Assembly: GCA_030645615.1 (NCBI GenBank) | Contig: JAUSNB010000035.1 | Location: forward strand, 32,987 to 96,986 | Direction of reading: 5' to 3' | Length of the DNA: 64,000 bases | Source of the DNA: Actinomycetota bacterium | GTDB taxonomy: Bacteria > Actinomycetota > Actinomycetes > S36-B12 | Program-made: the position numbers and the translations under genes | Shown: positions 1 to 11,209 of the stretch, piece by piece | Layout: the number at the start of each line of letters is the position of its first letter | How positions within the stretch are numbered: position 1 is the stretch's first letter | Notes under the pieces: model-generated | The model's input: the letters and a program-made list of their open reading frames with translations, nothing else | The model's database searches: none | Told to the model about the DNA's origin: nothing

Positions 1-289
1 GGAGGTTGGGCTCGTCGATGGACGCCGATCTTCGGGTCCGGAAGATCGTCACGATGATCGCCAGTCCGACCACGACCTCGGCCGCCGCGACCACCATGAC
101 GAAGAAGGCAACGACCTGCCCGTCGAGGTTGCCGTTCATGCGGGAGAACGCGACGAACGCGAGGTTGGCGGCGTTGAGCATGAGCTCGACCGACATGAAC
201 ACGATGATCGCGTTGCGGCGCACGAGCACTCCGAGAGCGCCGATGCTGAACAGCACCGCGGACAGCATCACGTAGTTGGACGGGTTCAT
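1..289 (-). CDS. nuoK: NADH-quinone oxidoreductase subunit K (3' end cut by window edge)
   Basis: Membrane subunit of complex I, homologous to Mrp antiporter MrpC and part of the proton channel next to NuoJ and NuoN. Reading back from the ATG at 287-289 gives 96 codons, so only a few residues and the stop are missing (the family is about 100 aa). Three hydrophobic helices are visible. The two buried glutamates known to be needed for coupling are present as E35 (MSVELMLN) and E71 (AAAEVVVG). The start overlaps the nuoJ stop as ATGA, which indicates translational coupling. It is the last visible gene of the nuo operon; nuoL, M and N would be expected beyond position 1. Confidence 0.95.
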   Translation of the reverse strand, partial: MNPSNYVMLSAVLFSIGALGVLVRRNAIIVFMSVELMLNAANLAFVAFSRMNGNLDGQVVAFFVMVVAAAEVVVGLAIIVTIFRTRRSASIDEPNL

Positions 290-1071
290 TCGGTCCTGCC
301 TTCCGTGATCTGCTGGACCTCGTCGACGTCCGTGTGGTCGATCGGCGGGACGTCGCCACGGGCGCGGAGCGGCTCCGGGATGCTCGCCTCGCTGGTGCTG
401 CCGTCAGGCAGGAGCGCGGGCGTGCCCACCGCGTTGTGGCGGGCGAACACACCGGGGTTCGGGAGGTTCCCCTTGACTCCGTCGCCGCTGAAGCGCTGCT
501 CGGACAGTTCGCGCTGGCTGGGCGGTGGCGACCAGTGCTCGCGGTGCGCCAGCACCATGGCGCCCATGGCGGCTGTGATGAGCAGCGCCGACGTGACCTC
601 GAACGCGATGAGGTACTTGGTGAAGATGAGGTTCGCTATGCCCTGGACGTTGCCGCCGTAGGCCGCGTTGGCTTCCTCCAGGCCGATGTCGCTGGTCTCG
701 GCGAGGGCGTTCCCGATGCCCCAGACCAGCATGGTCCCGATGCCCAGGACGAGGAGGATCGCAGCCAGGCGCTGGCCCTTGATCGTCTCGATGAGGGAGT
801 CGGATGAGTCAACGCCCACAATCATGAGGACGAAGAGGAAGAGCATCATGACCGCGCCGGTGTAGACGATCACCTGGACCATGCCGAGGAAGGGCGCCGA
901 GTTGGCGACGTACAGGACAGCCAGGTTGATCATCGTGAGGGCTATCCAGAGCGCGCTGTGGACGGCTTTGCGCGACAGGACCATGCCGGCCGCCCCGGCC
1001 ACGGCCAGGATGGCGCAGACCCAGAAGACCACGGCCTCGCCCGTATTGACGTCGGTCACAGTGTCGGTCAC
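286..1071 (-). CDS. nuoJ: NADH-quinone oxidoreductase subunit J
   Basis: Membrane subunit of complex I. The 261-aa product has five hydrophobic helices in the first 190 residues, including the NuoJ segment around [17 protein letters not shown], where helix 3 carries the pi-bulge in known structures. About 70 residues of polar, Pro/Gly-rich cytoplasmic tail follow, longer than in E. coli NuoJ (184 aa) but common in actinobacteria. The start is a GTG at 1071 overlapping the nuoI stop (GTGA). Confidence 0.95.
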   Translation of the reverse strand: MTDTVTDVNTGEAVVFWVCAILAVAGAAGMVLSRKAVHSALWIALTMINLAVLYVANSAPFLGMVQVIVYTGAVMMLFLFVLMIVGVDSSDSLIETIKGQRLAAILLVLGIGTMLVWGIGNALAETSDIGLEEANAAYGGNVQGIANLIFTKYLIAFEVTSALLITAAMGAMVLAHREHWSPPPSQRELSEQRFSGDGVKGNLPNPGVFARHNAVGTPALLPDGSTSEASIPEPLRARGDVPPIDHTDVDEVQQITEGRTE

Positions 1072-1628
1072 GGCGCAACCTCCTGCGGATCGTCGACGAC
1101 CGGCTGCGCCTGCTCCGGCACGGATCCCGTGATCTTGTTGGCGTAGTAGTCCTGCTCCGTGGTCCCCGGGACCATGGCGTGCGGCGCCGGCAGCATCCCG
1201 GGCAGCATCGGGCCGAGCAGGTCCTTCTTCTCGAAGATCAAGTCGGCACGGTTGTCGTCGGCCAGCTCGTACTCATTGGTCATGGTCAGCGCACGGGTGG
1301 GGCACGCCTCGATGCACAGTCCGCAGAAGATGCAGCGCAGGTAGTTGATCTGGTAGACGCGTCCGTAGCGCTCCCCGGGCGAGAAGCGCTCGGTTGCGCT
1401 GTTGGAGGCACCCTCGACGAAGATGGCATCGGCGGGGCACGCCCACGCGCAGAGCTCGCACCCGATGCACTTCTCGAGTCCGTCAGCCCACCGGTTGAGC
1501 TGGTGCCGCCCGTGGAAGCGCGGCTTGGTGGGGACCTTCTGCTCGGGGTACTGCTCGGTCACCACCCGCTTGAACATCGTGAGGAAGGTGACGCCGAAGC
1601 CGCGGATCACCTGGGGGGCTTCAGCCAT
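1068..1628 (-). CDS. nuoI: NADH-quinone oxidoreductase subunit I (2x[4Fe-4S] ferredoxin)
   Basis: Peripheral-arm subunit of complex I that holds clusters N6a and N6b and passes electrons from NuoG to NuoB. The 186-aa protein has two classical CxxCxxCxxxCP motifs, C54/57/60/64 ([12 protein letters not shown]) and C99/102/105/109 ([12 protein letters not shown]). The ATG at 1628 was chosen because homology starts there ([12 protein letters not shown]) and because it overlaps the nuoH stop by 8 nt. A longer upstream reading would run into nuoH. The C-terminal tail after about residue 130 is Pro-rich, as in other actinobacterial NuoI. Confidence 0.95.
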   Translation of the reverse strand: MAEAPQVIRGFGVTFLTMFKRVVTEQYPEQKVPTKPRFHGRHQLNRWADGLEKCIGCELCAWACPADAIFVEGASNSATERFSPGERYGRVYQINYLRCIFCGLCIEACPTRALTMTNEYELADDNRADLIFEKKDLLGPMLPGMLPAPHAMVPGTTEQDYYANKITGSVPEQAQPVVDDPQEVAP

Positions 1629-2961
1629 GGTCGCCCTCCCGAGCAGTGATCGCCGGCTCGACGGATGCGTCCTGAACGATGGTGGTTGCGCCCGCAAGCG
1701 AGCGGCGCGACGTGTACGTGAACTCCTGCCCGGGCAGCGGTGGCACCGGGAACCCGCCCGAGGCGGCGTCGAACGGGCGAGCGGCCGATTCAGCCTCGAC
1801 TTGCTCTTGAGCGGCAGCCTTGCGGTCCTGGCGCGCCTGGATGAGCCACGTCGCGAGGAGGAGCAGCACGATGATCACCGCGCCGCCCGCCAGGATCTCG
1901 CGGTTGCCGATGGCCACGTCGTTGCGCAGCGCCCGCGCGGCGGCCACGATCATGATCCAGCCGATCGACACCGGGATGAGCAGCTTCCAGCCGAACTTCA
2001 TGAACTGGTCGTAGCGAAGCCGCGGCAGGGTTCCGCGCAGCCAGATGAACCCGAAGACGAAGATCTGGACCTTGACCAGCCACCACAGGAGCGGCCACCA
2101 GCCCTGGTTGGCACCTTCCCACAAGGACAACGGCCACGGCGCCAGCCAGCCGCCGAGGAAGAGGGTGGTCGCGAGTGCTGAGACGGTGACCATGTTGATG
2201 TACTCGGCCAGGAAGAACAGCGCGAACTTGAGGGACGAGTACTCGGTATGGAAGCCGCCGACCAGTTCGCCCTCTGCCTCTGGCAGGTCGAACGGCGCGC
2301 GATTGGTCTCGCCGACCATCGAGGTCACGTAGATCATGAATGACGGCAGCAGGATGACCGCGAACCAGATCGGCTGCTGGGCGGAGACGATCTCCGAGGT
2401 CGACATGGAGCCCGCGTACAAGAACACCGCCACGAATGACAGCCCCATCGCGATCTCGTACGAGATCATCTGGGCGCTCGAGCGCAAGCCGCCGAGCAGC
2501 GGGTAAGTGGATCCCGATGACCAGCCGGCCAGCACGATCCCGTATATGCCAATCGACGCGATGGCCAGGACGTAGAGCACGGACACCGGGAAGTCGGTCA
2601 GTTGCAGCGGCGTCTCCACGCCGAAGATGGACACGGTCGGGCCGAACGGGATGACCGCAAAGGCCATGAACGCCGTGGTAGCCGAGATGACGGGCGCCAG
2701 CCAGTAGACCGCGAGGTGGGCCGTCTTGGGGATGATCTCCTCTTTCAAGGCGAGCTTGATGCCGTCCATCAGCGACTGCAGCAGACCGGCCGGACCGACG
2801 CGGTTCGGGCCGATTCGGTTCTGCATGCGCGACACGACGCGCCGCTCCCACCAGATCGTGAACAGGGTCAGGACCACCAGCATCACGAAGATGGCGACTG
2901 CCTTGAGCAGCACCATCCACCAGGGGTCCTGGCCGAAGAGGCCGAACTGCGAGCCGGTCAT
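1621..2961 (-). CDS. nuoH: NADH-quinone oxidoreductase subunit H
   Basis: Membrane subunit of complex I that forms most of the quinone-binding chamber at the junction with the peripheral arm. The 446-aa protein has eight or more hydrophobic helices. It carries the conserved loop [21 protein letters not shown] near the N-terminus and the acidic loop [19 protein letters not shown], which lines the entry of the quinone tunnel. A polar C-terminal tail of about 70 residues follows the last helix. The ATG at 2961 overlaps the nuoG stop as ATGA; the family motif MxxxxxFGxDPWW follows immediately. Confidence 0.95.
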   Translation of the reverse strand: MTGSQFGLFGQDPWWMVLLKAVAIFVMLVVLTLFTIWWERRVVSRMQNRIGPNRVGPAGLLQSLMDGIKLALKEEIIPKTAHLAVYWLAPVISATTAFMAFAVIPFGPTVSIFGVETPLQLTDFPVSVLYVLAIASIGIYGIVLAGWSSGSTYPLLGGLRSSAQMISYEIAMGLSFVAVFLYAGSMSTSEIVSAQQPIWFAVILLPSFMIYVTSMVGETNRAPFDLPEAEGELVGGFHTEYSSLKFALFFLAEYINMVTVSALATTLFLGGWLAPWPLSLWEGANQGWWPLLWWLVKVQIFVFGFIWLRGTLPRLRYDQFMKFGWKLLIPVSIGWIMIVAAARALRNDVAIGNREILAGGAVIIVLLLLATWLIQARQDRKAAAQEQVEAESAARPFDAASGGFPVPPLPGQEFTYTSRRSLAGATTIVQDASVEPAITAREGDHG

Positions 2962-5354
2962 GCCGCGCCCCCTGCACTGAGTCGGATCTCGTCGCCCTCG
3001 CCGACGCCGAGATCGGCATGAACATGGCAACCCGGGGAGTTCATGGGCAGCCAGACGGCCCCATCGACCACGTCGGCCACCTCAACCGGGACCGTGATCG
3101 AGCCTTTGGGTCCGTTGATCGTGACGGAACCGCCGAGTCCCCGCGCCGTGGCCGCGCTCATCCGGGCGACGACCGGGCGGGCGGTGGCGGCCAGATGCGG
3201 CTCTCCGTCCTGCATGAGCCCGGAGTCGAGCAGTTGCCGCCACGTCGACAGCCGGGTCCCCGCGTTGGCGTCGGGGATGGAGGCGGGGGCGGGGGCGGGC
3301 AGGGAAGGGGCAGTCGCCCGGGCACCTGACCATGGGCCAAGCACCCCCATCTCGCGGCGCAGCGAGGCAACGTCGCGAGGAGCGGTGAAGCCCATCTCCT
3401 CGGCGATCATGGCGAGGACCTGTGCATCCGGAGCGGTGAGGGCATCGCGGAAGACCTGGCCGAACGGCCGCGGACGCCCCTCCCAGTCGAGGAAGGTGCC
3501 TGCCTTCTCGGCCACCACGGCAACCGGAAGGACGACGTCGGCGCGCTCGGTCACGGCCGAGTGGTGGTTCTCGAGGGACACGACGAAGCCGGTGCGCTCG
3601 ATGGCTGCGACGGCAAGGTCGGGGTCGCTGAAGTCGGCCAGCTCGACCCCACCGACAACCAGGGCCCCCAGGGAGCCACCGGCAGCCGCCTGGAGCAGGC
3701 CGCTGCCAGAGCGGCCGGCGCGGGCCGGGAGTGCGGCCGAATCGATCCCCCAGGCGTGCGAGACCTGTGCCCGTGCGTCAGCGTCGGTGAGCGGGCGTCC
3801 GCCCGGCAGCAGCCCGGCCATCGCGCCAGCATCCAGGGCTCCCCTTTCGCCCGCACGGCGCGGAACCCACGCAAGGGCCGCACCCGTGCGCTGCGCCAGC
3901 CGGACGGCCGCGCTGGCGGCACCGGCAGACGAGGCGATCCGCTCGCCTATGAGGATCACGGCGCCGGGCGTGGACAGGAGCGCGAGGGCATCATCGGACA
4001 GCGAGTCGAGTGCGGCAGCCTCCCGGCCGGGCGAGGCAGGAACCAGCTCGCCGGCCATCTTGGCCAGCGCTCGCGTGCGCACCGCGCCGACCTGGAGCAC
4101 GCGGGTGCCGCGGCGCGACGCCTTGCGGAGGCGGAGGAAGATGATCGGCGACTCGTCCTCGGGCTCCAGGGACACCAGCAGGACGGCGGGAGCAGTCTCG
4201 AGGGCCGAGTACGACACGTGCACAGGGGTGCCGGCGACGGTCGATGCCAGGAAGGCCGTCTCCTCGTCGGACGTCGCGCGAACACGGAAGTCAATGTCGT
4301 CGGTGCCCAGGACGACCCGCGCGAAGCGCGCATATCCGTAGGCATCCTCCACGGTGCTCCGGCCCCCGACGAGGACGCCGACCCGCCCGGCCGCTGCTGC
4401 GAGCCCGCGCGCAGCCACCGCGATGGCCTCTGGCCAGGATGCCGGGCGAAGCTCGCCGCCGTCCCGAACCAACGGCCCGGCCAGCCGGCCCTGCCCTTGA
4501 TAGGCGAACGCGAAGCGACCCTTGTCGCAGTTCCACTCCTCGTTGACGTCGGGGTCGTCCCAAGCCAGTCGGCGAGTGACCACGCCGCGCCGGTAGTCCG
4601 TCCGCAGCGAGCAGCCGGAGGCGCAGTGCTCGCAGGTCGTCGGCACCGAGACGAGGTCGAACGGGCGCGACCGGAACCGGTACGACGCGCTGGTGAGCGC
4701 GCCGACCGGGCAGATCTGCACGGTGTTGCCGGAGAAGTAGGAGTCGAACGGCTCGTCGTCGGCCGTGCCCACCTGCTGCTGAGCACCCCGCTCGAGCAGT
4801 TCGATCATCGGGTCGCCGGCGATCTGCTCGGCGAACCGGGTGCAGCGGGCGCACGACACGCACCTCTCGCGGTCCAGGAGGATCTGGGCGCTCACGTTGA
4901 TGGGCTTGTCGAAGGTCCGCTTGATGCCGGTGAACCGGCTCTCCGGCCGGCCAACCGACATGGCCTGGTTCTGCAGGGGGCACTCGCCGCCCTTGTCGCA
5001 TACCGGGCAGTCGAGCGGATGATTGAGCAGGAGGAACTCCATGACGCCCTCCTGCGCGAGGCGGGCGACGTCGGATGACTGCTGCGTGCGGATCTTCATG
5101 CCATCCGAGAGCACCTGGGCGCAGGCCGGCTGCGGCTTGGGCATGCCCTCGATCTCGATGAGGCAGGCGCGGCATGCGGCCACCGGGTCCAGCAGCGGGT
5201 GGTCGCAGAAGCGGGGCACCTCGATGCCCAGCAGTTCCGCTGCCCGGATGGCCAAGGTGCCCTTGGGGACGGCCATCTCGACACCGTCGACCTCGACCGT
5301 GATCTGCTCGACCGGGACGGCCACGTCGGTCCCGGGGGTGTTGGTGACGGTCAT
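2958..5354 (-). CDS. nuoG: NADH-quinone oxidoreductase subunit G
   Basis: Largest peripheral subunit of complex I (798 aa). The order is an N-terminal [2Fe-2S] domain with C50, C61, C64 and C78 (N1b); then H112, C116, C119, C125 (N5, the unusual His ligand is present); then C165, C168, C171, C215 (N4); and then C241, C244, C248, C276, which match the extra N7 cluster found in only some bacteria. A molybdopterin-oxidoreductase-like domain, in known enzymes without cofactor, fills the rest. ATGA overlap with nuoF fixes the start at 5354. Confidence 0.95.
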   Translation of the reverse strand: MTVTNTPGTDVAVPVEQITVEVDGVEMAVPKGTLAIRAAELLGIEVPRFCDHPLLDPVAACRACLIEIEGMPKPQPACAQVLSDGMKIRTQQSSDVARLAQEGVMEFLLLNHPLDCPVCDKGGECPLQNQAMSVGRPESRFTGIKRTFDKPINVSAQILLDRERCVSCARCTRFAEQIAGDPMIELLERGAQQQVGTADDEPFDSYFSGNTVQICPVGALTSASYRFRSRPFDLVSVPTTCEHCASGCSLRTDYRRGVVTRRLAWDDPDVNEEWNCDKGRFAFAYQGQGRLAGPLVRDGGELRPASWPEAIAVAARGLAAAAGRVGVLVGGRSTVEDAYGYARFARVVLGTDDIDFRVRATSDEETAFLASTVAGTPVHVSYSALETAPAVLLVSLEPEDESPIIFLRLRKASRRGTRVLQVGAVRTRALAKMAGELVPASPGREAAALDSLSDDALALLSTPGAVILIGERIASSAGAASAAVRLAQRTGAALAWVPRRAGERGALDAGAMAGLLPGGRPLTDADARAQVSHAWGIDSAALPARAGRSGSGLLQAAAGGSLGALVVGGVELADFSDPDLAVAAIERTGFVVSLENHHSAVTERADVVLPVAVVAEKAGTFLDWEGRPRPFGQVFRDALTAPDAQVLAMIAEEMGFTAPRDVASLRREMGVLGPWSGARATAPSLPAPAPASIPDANAGTRLSTWRQLLDSGLMQDGEPHLAATARPVVARMSAATARGLGGSVTINGPKGSITVPVEVADVVDGAVWLPMNSPGCHVHADLGVGEGDEIRLSAGGAA

Positions 5355-6655
5355 CGGGCCACCGCTTCCGCGAAGACGTAGGACGCGACCGGATCGAACT
5401 GCTCGTCGGCCGGGGTCGTGGTGGCAGCGACGAACTCGTCGCGGAAGTACTTGAGGGCAGCCGGGTACGGGGTGGCCGCAGCATCGCCGAGTGCGCAGAA
5501 CGAGCGACCCATGATCTGTCCGCACAGCTCGACCAGGGTGTCGACCTCGGCCGCAGTTCCGTGCCCGTGCTCGAACTTCTCGAGCGTCCCCGTGATCCAG
5601 TACGTGCCCTCACGGCATGGGGTGCACTTGCCGCACGACTCGTGCTTGTAGAACTCCAGCCAGCGGGTGACAGCCTTGACCACGCTCACGGTGGTGTCGA
5701 AGATCATCGGGGTCCCGGTGCCCAGCATCGTGCCCGCGGCAGCCATCTCCTCGTAGGTCATCGGGACATCGAGGTGCTCGGCGGTGAGCATGGGCACCGA
5801 GGATCCGCCCGGCAGCCAGAACTTGACCTCGCCGCCGTTGCGCATGCCGCCTGCATAGTCGAGCAGCTCACGCATGGTGATGCCCAGGGGAGCCTCGTAG
5901 ATGCCCGGCCGGTTCACGTGGCCGGAGACCGCGAATACCTTGAAGCCCGGGGACTTCTCGGTGCCGAACTGCCGGAACCAGTCGACGCCGCGATCGATGA
6001 TGTACGGGATGTTGCAGATGGTCTCGACGTTGTTGATGACCGTCGGCGCTGCGTACAGCCCCGCCACGGCCGGGAACGGGGGCTTGAGCCGTGGCTGCCC
6101 GCGGAAGCCCTCGAGCGAGTCGAGCAGCGCCGTCTCCTCGCCGCAGATGTAGGCGCCCGCTCCCGCATGCACGACGACGTTCACATCGAAGCCGCTGCCG
6201 AGGACGTCGCGCCCGATGAAGCCGGCCTCGGTGGCCTCACGCACGGCGTTGGCGACGCGACGGATCGCGGCTGGCACCTCGCCGCGGATGTAGATGAACG
6301 CCTCCTTCGCGCGGATGGCGTAGGCGGTGATGATCACGCCTTCGACGAGCGCGTGCGGATTGGCGAGCATGATCGGGATGTCCTTGCAGGCGCCAGGCTC
6401 GGACTCGTCTGCGTTGACCACCAGGTAGTGCGGCTTGCCGTCGTTCTGCGGCACGAAGGACCACTTGAGGCCGGTCGGGAAGCCGGCGCCACCGCGACCG
6501 CGCAGCCCGGAGTCCTTGACCTGGCCGATCAGCGCGTCGGGTTCCTGCTTGAGGGCGGACGCCAGTGCCCGGTAGCCGCCGTACCGCTGGTAGCCCGCGA
6601 GCGTGTAGAGCTCCGGGTCGTCCCAGTGCTCCGTGATGACGGGGGTGAGCGGCAT
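5351..6655 (-). CDS. nuoF: NADH-quinone oxidoreductase subunit F (NADH/FMN site)
   Basis: Subunit of complex I that binds NADH, FMN and the [4Fe-4S] cluster N3. The 434-aa protein shows the FMN/NADH glycine-rich segment [13 protein letters not shown] (residues 50-62), [12 protein letters not shown] (81-92), and the cluster ligands C341, C344, C347 ([12 protein letters not shown]) and C387. The start lies 3 nt after the nuoE stop. Length and all motifs are normal. Confidence 0.96.
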   Translation of the reverse strand: MPLTPVITEHWDDPELYTLAGYQRYGGYRALASALKQEPDALIGQVKDSGLRGRGGAGFPTGLKWSFVPQNDGKPHYLVVNADESEPGACKDIPIMLANPHALVEGVIITAYAIRAKEAFIYIRGEVPAAIRRVANAVREATEAGFIGRDVLGSGFDVNVVVHAGAGAYICGEETALLDSLEGFRGQPRLKPPFPAVAGLYAAPTVINNVETICNIPYIIDRGVDWFRQFGTEKSPGFKVFAVSGHVNRPGIYEAPLGITMRELLDYAGGMRNGGEVKFWLPGGSSVPMLTAEHLDVPMTYEEMAAAGTMLGTGTPMIFDTTVSVVKAVTRWLEFYKHESCGKCTPCREGTYWITGTLEKFEHGHGTAAEVDTLVELCGQIMGRSFCALGDAAATPYPAALKYFRDEFVAATTTPADEQFDPVASYVFAEAVAR

Positions 6656-6658
6656 GCG

Positions 6659-7321
6659 TCAGCCCTCCTGTCCGGCAGCGGGAACACCCGGCGCGGACAT
6701 GCCGCGTTCCCTGGCGACGGCCAGGCCGGCCAGCATCTTCGCATCGACCAGGGTGCCCTCGCCGGCGAGCCCGTCGTCGGGGTAGGCGAGCGTGTGCTCG
6801 GTGGCGCGGAATCCCCGGACCGCGGGGCCGCGCGTCGACAGCACCCGCTCGCCACGCTCGAGCCGGTCGACGACCTCGACGGCCGACACGGGCGTGACGT
6901 CGTCGACGTACTCCCAGTCGACCGTCATGACGGGAGCATGCGTGCACGCCGCCTGGCATTCGATGCGCTCCAGCCAGAACTTGCCGTCCGGCGTGGCCTC
7001 GTTGTGCCCGACTCCGAGGCGGTCACTGACCGCCTCGTAGACGGCATCGCCGCCCAGCAGGCCGCACATGGTGTTGATGCACACCCCGATGTGGTGCTCA
7101 CCCACGGGCCGCCGCTTGTACATCGTGTAGAAGCTCGCAACAGCCGTGGCCTCGGCGGCCGAGACGCCCACTGCGTCGGCGCACGCTGCAATGCCCTCGG
7201 CCGTGACCTCCCCCTCGAGGCTCTGGACGAGGTGCAGCATCGGCATCAGCGCCGAGCGGGGGCGCGGGTACCGCGCTGCCAACTCCGCCATCTGCTCGCG
7301 GGTGCTGTCGCTGATTGCCAT
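6659..7321 (-). CDS. nuoE: NADH-quinone oxidoreductase subunit E
   Basis: Thioredoxin-fold subunit of the NADH-oxidising module of complex I, carrying cluster N1a. Ligands C81 and C86 (CINTMC) and C122 and C126 (CQAAC) are in the expected spacing. The 220-aa product is longer than E. coli NuoE (166 aa) because of a C-terminal extension after residue 150, which looks flexible and is common in actinobacteria. It lies 18 nt downstream of nuoD. Confidence 0.95.
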   Translation of the reverse strand: MAISDSTREQMAELAARYPRPRSALMPMLHLVQSLEGEVTAEGIAACADAVGVSAAEATAVASFYTMYKRRPVGEHHIGVCINTMCGLLGGDAVYEAVSDRLGVGHNEATPDGKFWLERIECQAACTHAPVMTVDWEYVDDVTPVSAVEVVDRLERGERVLSTRGPAVRGFRATEHTLAYPDDGLAGEGTLVDAKMLAGLAVARERGMSAPGVPAAGQEG

Positions 7322-7339
7322 GTGTAGGTCCTCTGCTCC

Positions 7340-8716
7340 TTACCGGTCCACGCCGCCCATGACGGGGTCGATGCTCGCGACCGCCGCTATGACGTCCGGC
7401 AGCATGCCGCCCTCGCACATCGCCGCCACCGCCTGGAGGTTGGTGAACGACGGGTCGCGGAAGTGCACGCGGTAAGGGCGGGTCCCGCCGGAGCTCACCA
7501 GATGGCAGCCAAGCTCGCCCTTCGGCGACTCGATCGCCGTGTAGACTTGGCCGGCCGGGACGCGGAAACCCTCCGTGACCAGCTTGAAGTGGTGGATCAG
7601 GGCCTCCATCGATTCGGCCATGATCTCCTTGATGTGGTCCGGCGAATTGCCCTGCCCATCGCTGCCGATCGACAGCTTGGAGGGCCAGGCGATCTTCTTG
7701 TCGGCGACCATGACCGGTCCCGGCTTGATCCGGTCGAGGCACTGCTCGACGATCTTGATCGACTCGCCGAGCTCCCGGATCCGGATCAGGAATCTCCCGT
7801 ACGCGTCGTTCGTCGTCTCTGTCTGGACGTCGAACTCGTAGTTCTCGTAGCCGCAGTACGGCTGGGTCTTGCGCAGGTCGTGCGGGAGTCCGGTCGCCCG
7901 AAGGACCGGGCCGGTGATGCCGAGGGCCATGCAGCCGGTGAGGTCGAGGTAGCCCACGCCCGCGGTGCGGCCCATCCAGATGCCGTTGCCCACGAGCAGG
8001 TCGGCGGTGTCCTTGAGCCGCTTCCGCAGCAAAGGCAGGGTTTCCCGGATCTTCTGGACGCCATCCTCGGGGAGGTCCTGCGCCACGCCACCGGGACGGA
8101 TGTACGCGCTGTTCATGCGCAGTCCCGACACCATCTCGAAGATGTCGAGGACGAGTTCGCGCTCCCGGAAGCCGAACTCCATGGCCGTCAGCGCACCCAG
8201 TTCCATTCCGCCGGTGGCCAGGCACACCAGGTGCGAGGAGATCCGGTTCAGCTCCATCATCATCACCCTGATGACGCTGGCCCGCTCCGGGATCTGCTCC
8301 GTGATGCCCAATGCCTTCTCGACGGCGAGGCAGTACGCCGTCTCGTTGAACATCGGCGTGAGGTAGTCCATGCGGGTCACGAAGGTGACTCCCTGCACGA
8401 AGGACCGGAACTCCATGTTCTTCTCGATGCCCGTGTGCAGGTAGCCGATGCCGCAGCGCGCCTGGATGACGTTCTCGCCGTCGATCTCGAGGATGAGGCG
8501 GAGCACCCCGTGAGTCGAGGGGTGCTGCGGGCCCATGTTGACGACGATGCGGTCCTTCTCGCCCTCGGGCGCTGCGCTGATCGTGTCCCAGTCGCCGCCG
8601 GCGACCGTGTACACGCGCCCCTCGGTCGTGTCGTAGGACCCGGCGTACGGGTCGCGTCCGTCGTCGGCCCCCGGAGTCGCATCCGCGCTCGAGTACGTGA
8701 CGTTGTCGGTCGACAT
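7340..8716 (-). CDS. nuoD: NADH-quinone oxidoreductase subunit D
   Basis: 49-kDa subunit of complex I, derived from the NiFe-hydrogenase large subunit, which forms the quinone head-group site together with NuoB. The 458-aa protein contains the signature [15 protein letters not shown], with the His and Thr of the quinone loop, and ends with the conserved VMGGVDR. An N-terminal polar extension of about 50 residues precedes the core. The ATG at 8716 overlaps the nuoC stop by one base. Both nuoC and nuoD are separate genes, not fused as in E. coli. Confidence 0.95.
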   Translation of the reverse strand: MSTDNVTYSSADATPGADDGRDPYAGSYDTTEGRVYTVAGGDWDTISAAPEGEKDRIVVNMGPQHPSTHGVLRLILEIDGENVIQARCGIGYLHTGIEKNMEFRSFVQGVTFVTRMDYLTPMFNETAYCLAVEKALGITEQIPERASVIRVMMMELNRISSHLVCLATGGMELGALTAMEFGFRERELVLDIFEMVSGLRMNSAYIRPGGVAQDLPEDGVQKIRETLPLLRKRLKDTADLLVGNGIWMGRTAGVGYLDLTGCMALGITGPVLRATGLPHDLRKTQPYCGYENYEFDVQTETTNDAYGRFLIRIRELGESIKIVEQCLDRIKPGPVMVADKKIAWPSKLSIGSDGQGNSPDHIKEIMAESMEALIHHFKLVTEGFRVPAGQVYTAIESPKGELGCHLVSSGGTRPYRVHFRDPSFTNLQAVAAMCEGGMLPDVIAAVASIDPVMGGVDR

Positions 8717-9416
8717 CAGTTGTAGGACCTCCGCTGGTCCGGGGGCGGGATGGTGGCGCCCTTGTACTCCACCGGGATGCCACCGAGCGGGTAGTCCTTG
8801 CGCTGCGGGTGGCCGGGCCAGTCGTCCGGCATCATGATCCGGGTCAGCGACGGGTGCCCCTCGAACTCGATTCCGAAGAAGTCCCAGGTCTCGCGCTCGT
8901 GCCAGTCATTGGTCGGGTACACGGCCACGATCGAAGGGATCCGGGCATCGCCGTCCGGCACCGACACCTCCACCCGCACGCGGCGGTTGTGGGTGATCGA
9001 CAGGAAGTGGTAGACGGCGTGGAGTTCGCGGCCGGTCTCGTGCGGGTAGTGCACCCCGCTCACGCCGAGGCATAGCTCGAACCGCAGGCCAGGCTCGTCG
9101 CGCAGGGTCGTCGCGAACGCCACGAGGTGCTCGCGACGTACGTGGTAGGTGATCTCGTCGCGGTAGACCACGACCTTCTCGATGGCGTCGGTTGCCGGCA
9201 GGCCGCCGGCCGCAAGGGATAGCTCGAGCTCGTCGGTGACGTCGTCGAACCAGCCGCCGTAGGGCCGCGCGGTGGGACCAGGCATGACGATGGGTTCCAC
9301 CAGTCCGCCGAACCCGCTGGTGTCGCCCGAACCGGAGACGCCGAAGGCGCCCTGGCGCACGCCGATGATGTCGAGCTCGCGGACCCCTTCGGGCACCGCG
9401 GGGACGGGGGACTCGC

Positions 9417-9420
<4 letters not shown>
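8716..9420 (-). CDS. nuoC: NADH-quinone oxidoreductase subunit C
   Basis: 30-kDa peripheral subunit of complex I, structural and without cofactors. The 234-aa product carries the family signature [20 protein letters not shown] around residues 175-194, followed by [19 protein letters not shown]. The GTG at 9420 is chosen because it overlaps the nuoB stop (GTGA) like the other junctions here. The first 50 residues are a Gly-rich actinobacterial extension. Confidence 0.94.
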
Positions 9421-9971
<551 letters not shown>

Positions 9972-9980
9972 GGCGCTCCG

Positions 9981-10340
9981 TCAGTCCCACTCGAGTCCGC
10001 GTCGGCGCCATACGTAGGCGTAGACGACGAGGACGGTGACGATGAACAGGAACATCTCGACCAGCCCGAACAACGCGAGCTGGTCGAACGCGACCGCCCA
10101 CGGGTACAGGAAGACGATCTCGATGTCGAAGACGATGAACAGCATCGCGGTCAGGTAGTACTTCACCGGGAAGCGTCCGCCGCCGATCGGCTGGGGCGTT
10201 GGCTCGATGCCGCACTCGTAGGCGTCGTACTTGGCCCGGTTGTATCGCTTGGGCCCCGTGATCGAGGCAACGGTCACCGAGAAGGCCGCGAAGGCGAAGG
10301 CGATGATGCCGAGAACGAGGATCGGGGTATAGACGTTCAC
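9981..10340 (-). CDS. nuoA: NADH-quinone oxidoreductase subunit A (first gene of nuo operon)
   Basis: Small membrane subunit of complex I, 119 aa with three helices and the conserved loop [12 protein letters not shown] (the Cys of the flexible loop is present). The start is a GTG at 10340, preceded by GAGGAG 9 nt upstream on the minus strand. An ATG 8 nt further upstream is in another frame and stops after three codons. It opens the operon; the 100 nt upstream contain a Rex operator and a -10-like sequence. Confidence 0.95.
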   Translation of the reverse strand: MNVYTPILVLGIIAFAFAAFSVTVASITGPKRYNRAKYDAYECGIEPTPQPIGGGRFPVKYYLTAMLFIVFDIEIVFLYPWAVAFDQLALFGLVEMFLFIVTVLVVYAYVWRRRGLEWD

Positions 10341-10367
10341 GCCCGCATCTCCTCACGGTTTGTGCCC

Positions 10368-10385
10368 TTGTGAATCACTTCACGA
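10368..10385. promoter_or_regulatory. Rex operator (ROP) upstream of nuoA
   Basis: The plus strand reads TTGTGAATCACTTCACGA. Against the Rex consensus TTGTGAA-N4-TTCACAA this is a full left half and 6 of 7 in the right half. It lies 28 nt before the nuoA start and just downstream of a TATGCT -10-like box, a roadblock position. The rex gene is in the same window (28045-28812). Rex control of nuo is known from Streptomyces; here it is inferred from the site. Confidence 0.8.
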
Positions 10386-10393
10386 CCGCCGAA

Positions 10394-10399
10394 AGCATA
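10394..10399 (-). promoter_or_regulatory. Possible -10 box of the nuo operon
   Basis: TATGCT on the minus strand, 54 nt before the nuoA GTG. No convincing -35 is seen at 17-19 nt. The predicted transcript would start near 10387, directly in front of the Rex operator. Confidence 0.4.
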
Positions 10400-10440
10400 G
10401 TGGTCAGGGGATGCCTTCGTGACACCACCTGCATCGCCGT

Positions 10441-11145
10441 TCATGGCCCTTCCTCGGCACGCACGGCCTTGTGCAAGGCCACGATTCCGAAGGTCAGGTC
10501 CCGCCACTTGACGTGCTCCCAGCCACATCCGGCGATGTCCGCGGCCAAGGCCTTCTGGTCTGGCCAGGCCCTGATGGACTCAGCCAGGTAGACGTAGGCC
10601 TCGGGGTTCGAGGACGTCCGGCGAGCGACGGACGGAAGCGCCTTCATCAGGTACTCGGTGTAGGCCGTCCGGAACGGAGGCCAGGTCGGGTGCGAGAACT
10701 CGCACACGACGAGGCGGCCCCCGGGGCGCACGACCCTGGCCAGCTCGCGCAGGCCGGCCCTGCGGTCCTGGATGTTGCGCAGCCCGAAGGAGATCGTGGC
10801 GACGTCGAAGGCACCGGCCTTGAAAGGCAGCCGCATGCCGTCGCCGGCAACGAACGGCAGGCCCGGCTGGCGGCGCCGCCCGACCTGCAGCATGCCGAGG
10901 GAGAAGTCGGCCGGGACGACAGTTGCACCGGCGCGGGCGAAGGGAACGCTGGACGTGCCCGTGCCCGCTGCGAGGTCGAGGATCCGCTCCCCTGGCTGCG
11001 GGTCAACGGCCGCCACGACCGCGGCGCGCCACCGACGGGTCTGCCCTAGCGCGAGCACGTCGTTGGTCAGGTCGTAGCGCTCCGCGACTTCGTCGAACAT
11101 GGCCGCCACCTCTGCGGGTGCCTTGTCGAGGTCAGCGCGGGCCAC
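10441..11145 (-). CDS. menG: Demethylmenaquinone methyltransferase
   Basis: SAM-dependent C-methyltransferase of the UbiE/MenG family, the last step of menaquinone synthesis. The 234-aa product has the SAM motif LDLAAGTGT at about 57-65, ERYDLTND near the N-terminus and the UbiE-type [11 protein letters not shown] around 118-128. The GTG at 11145 was chosen over the ATG at 11175 because AAGGAT stands 6 nt before it, which can be read as a -10 for a leaderless mRNA or as a Shine-Dalgarno. It is divergent from the isochorismate synthase gene and upstream of nuo, which uses its product. Confidence 0.92.
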   Translation of the reverse strand: MARADLDKAPAEVAAMFDEVAERYDLTNDVLALGQTRRWRAAVVAAVDPQPGERILDLAAGTGTSSVPFARAGATVVPADFSLGMLQVGRRRQPGLPFVAGDGMRLPFKAGAFDVATISFGLRNIQDRRAGLRELARVVRPGGRLVVCEFSHPTWPPFRTAYTEYLMKALPSVARRTSSNPEAYVYLAESIRAWPDQKALAADIAGCGWEHVKWRDLTFGIVALHKAVRAEEGP

Positions 11146-11196
11146 GTCGCGATCCTTGCACCGACGACCGGACATGCCACTTCGGGGGTGGACGCC

Positions 11197-11202
11197 TAGG
11201 CT
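11197..11202 (+). promoter_or_regulatory. -10 box of leaderless isochorismate synthase gene
   Basis: TAGGCT, then 7 nt, then GTG at 11210. No ribosome-binding site fits into 7 nt, so the transcript probably starts at the GTG itself. Confidence 0.55.
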
Positions 11203-11209
11203 CTGCCAC

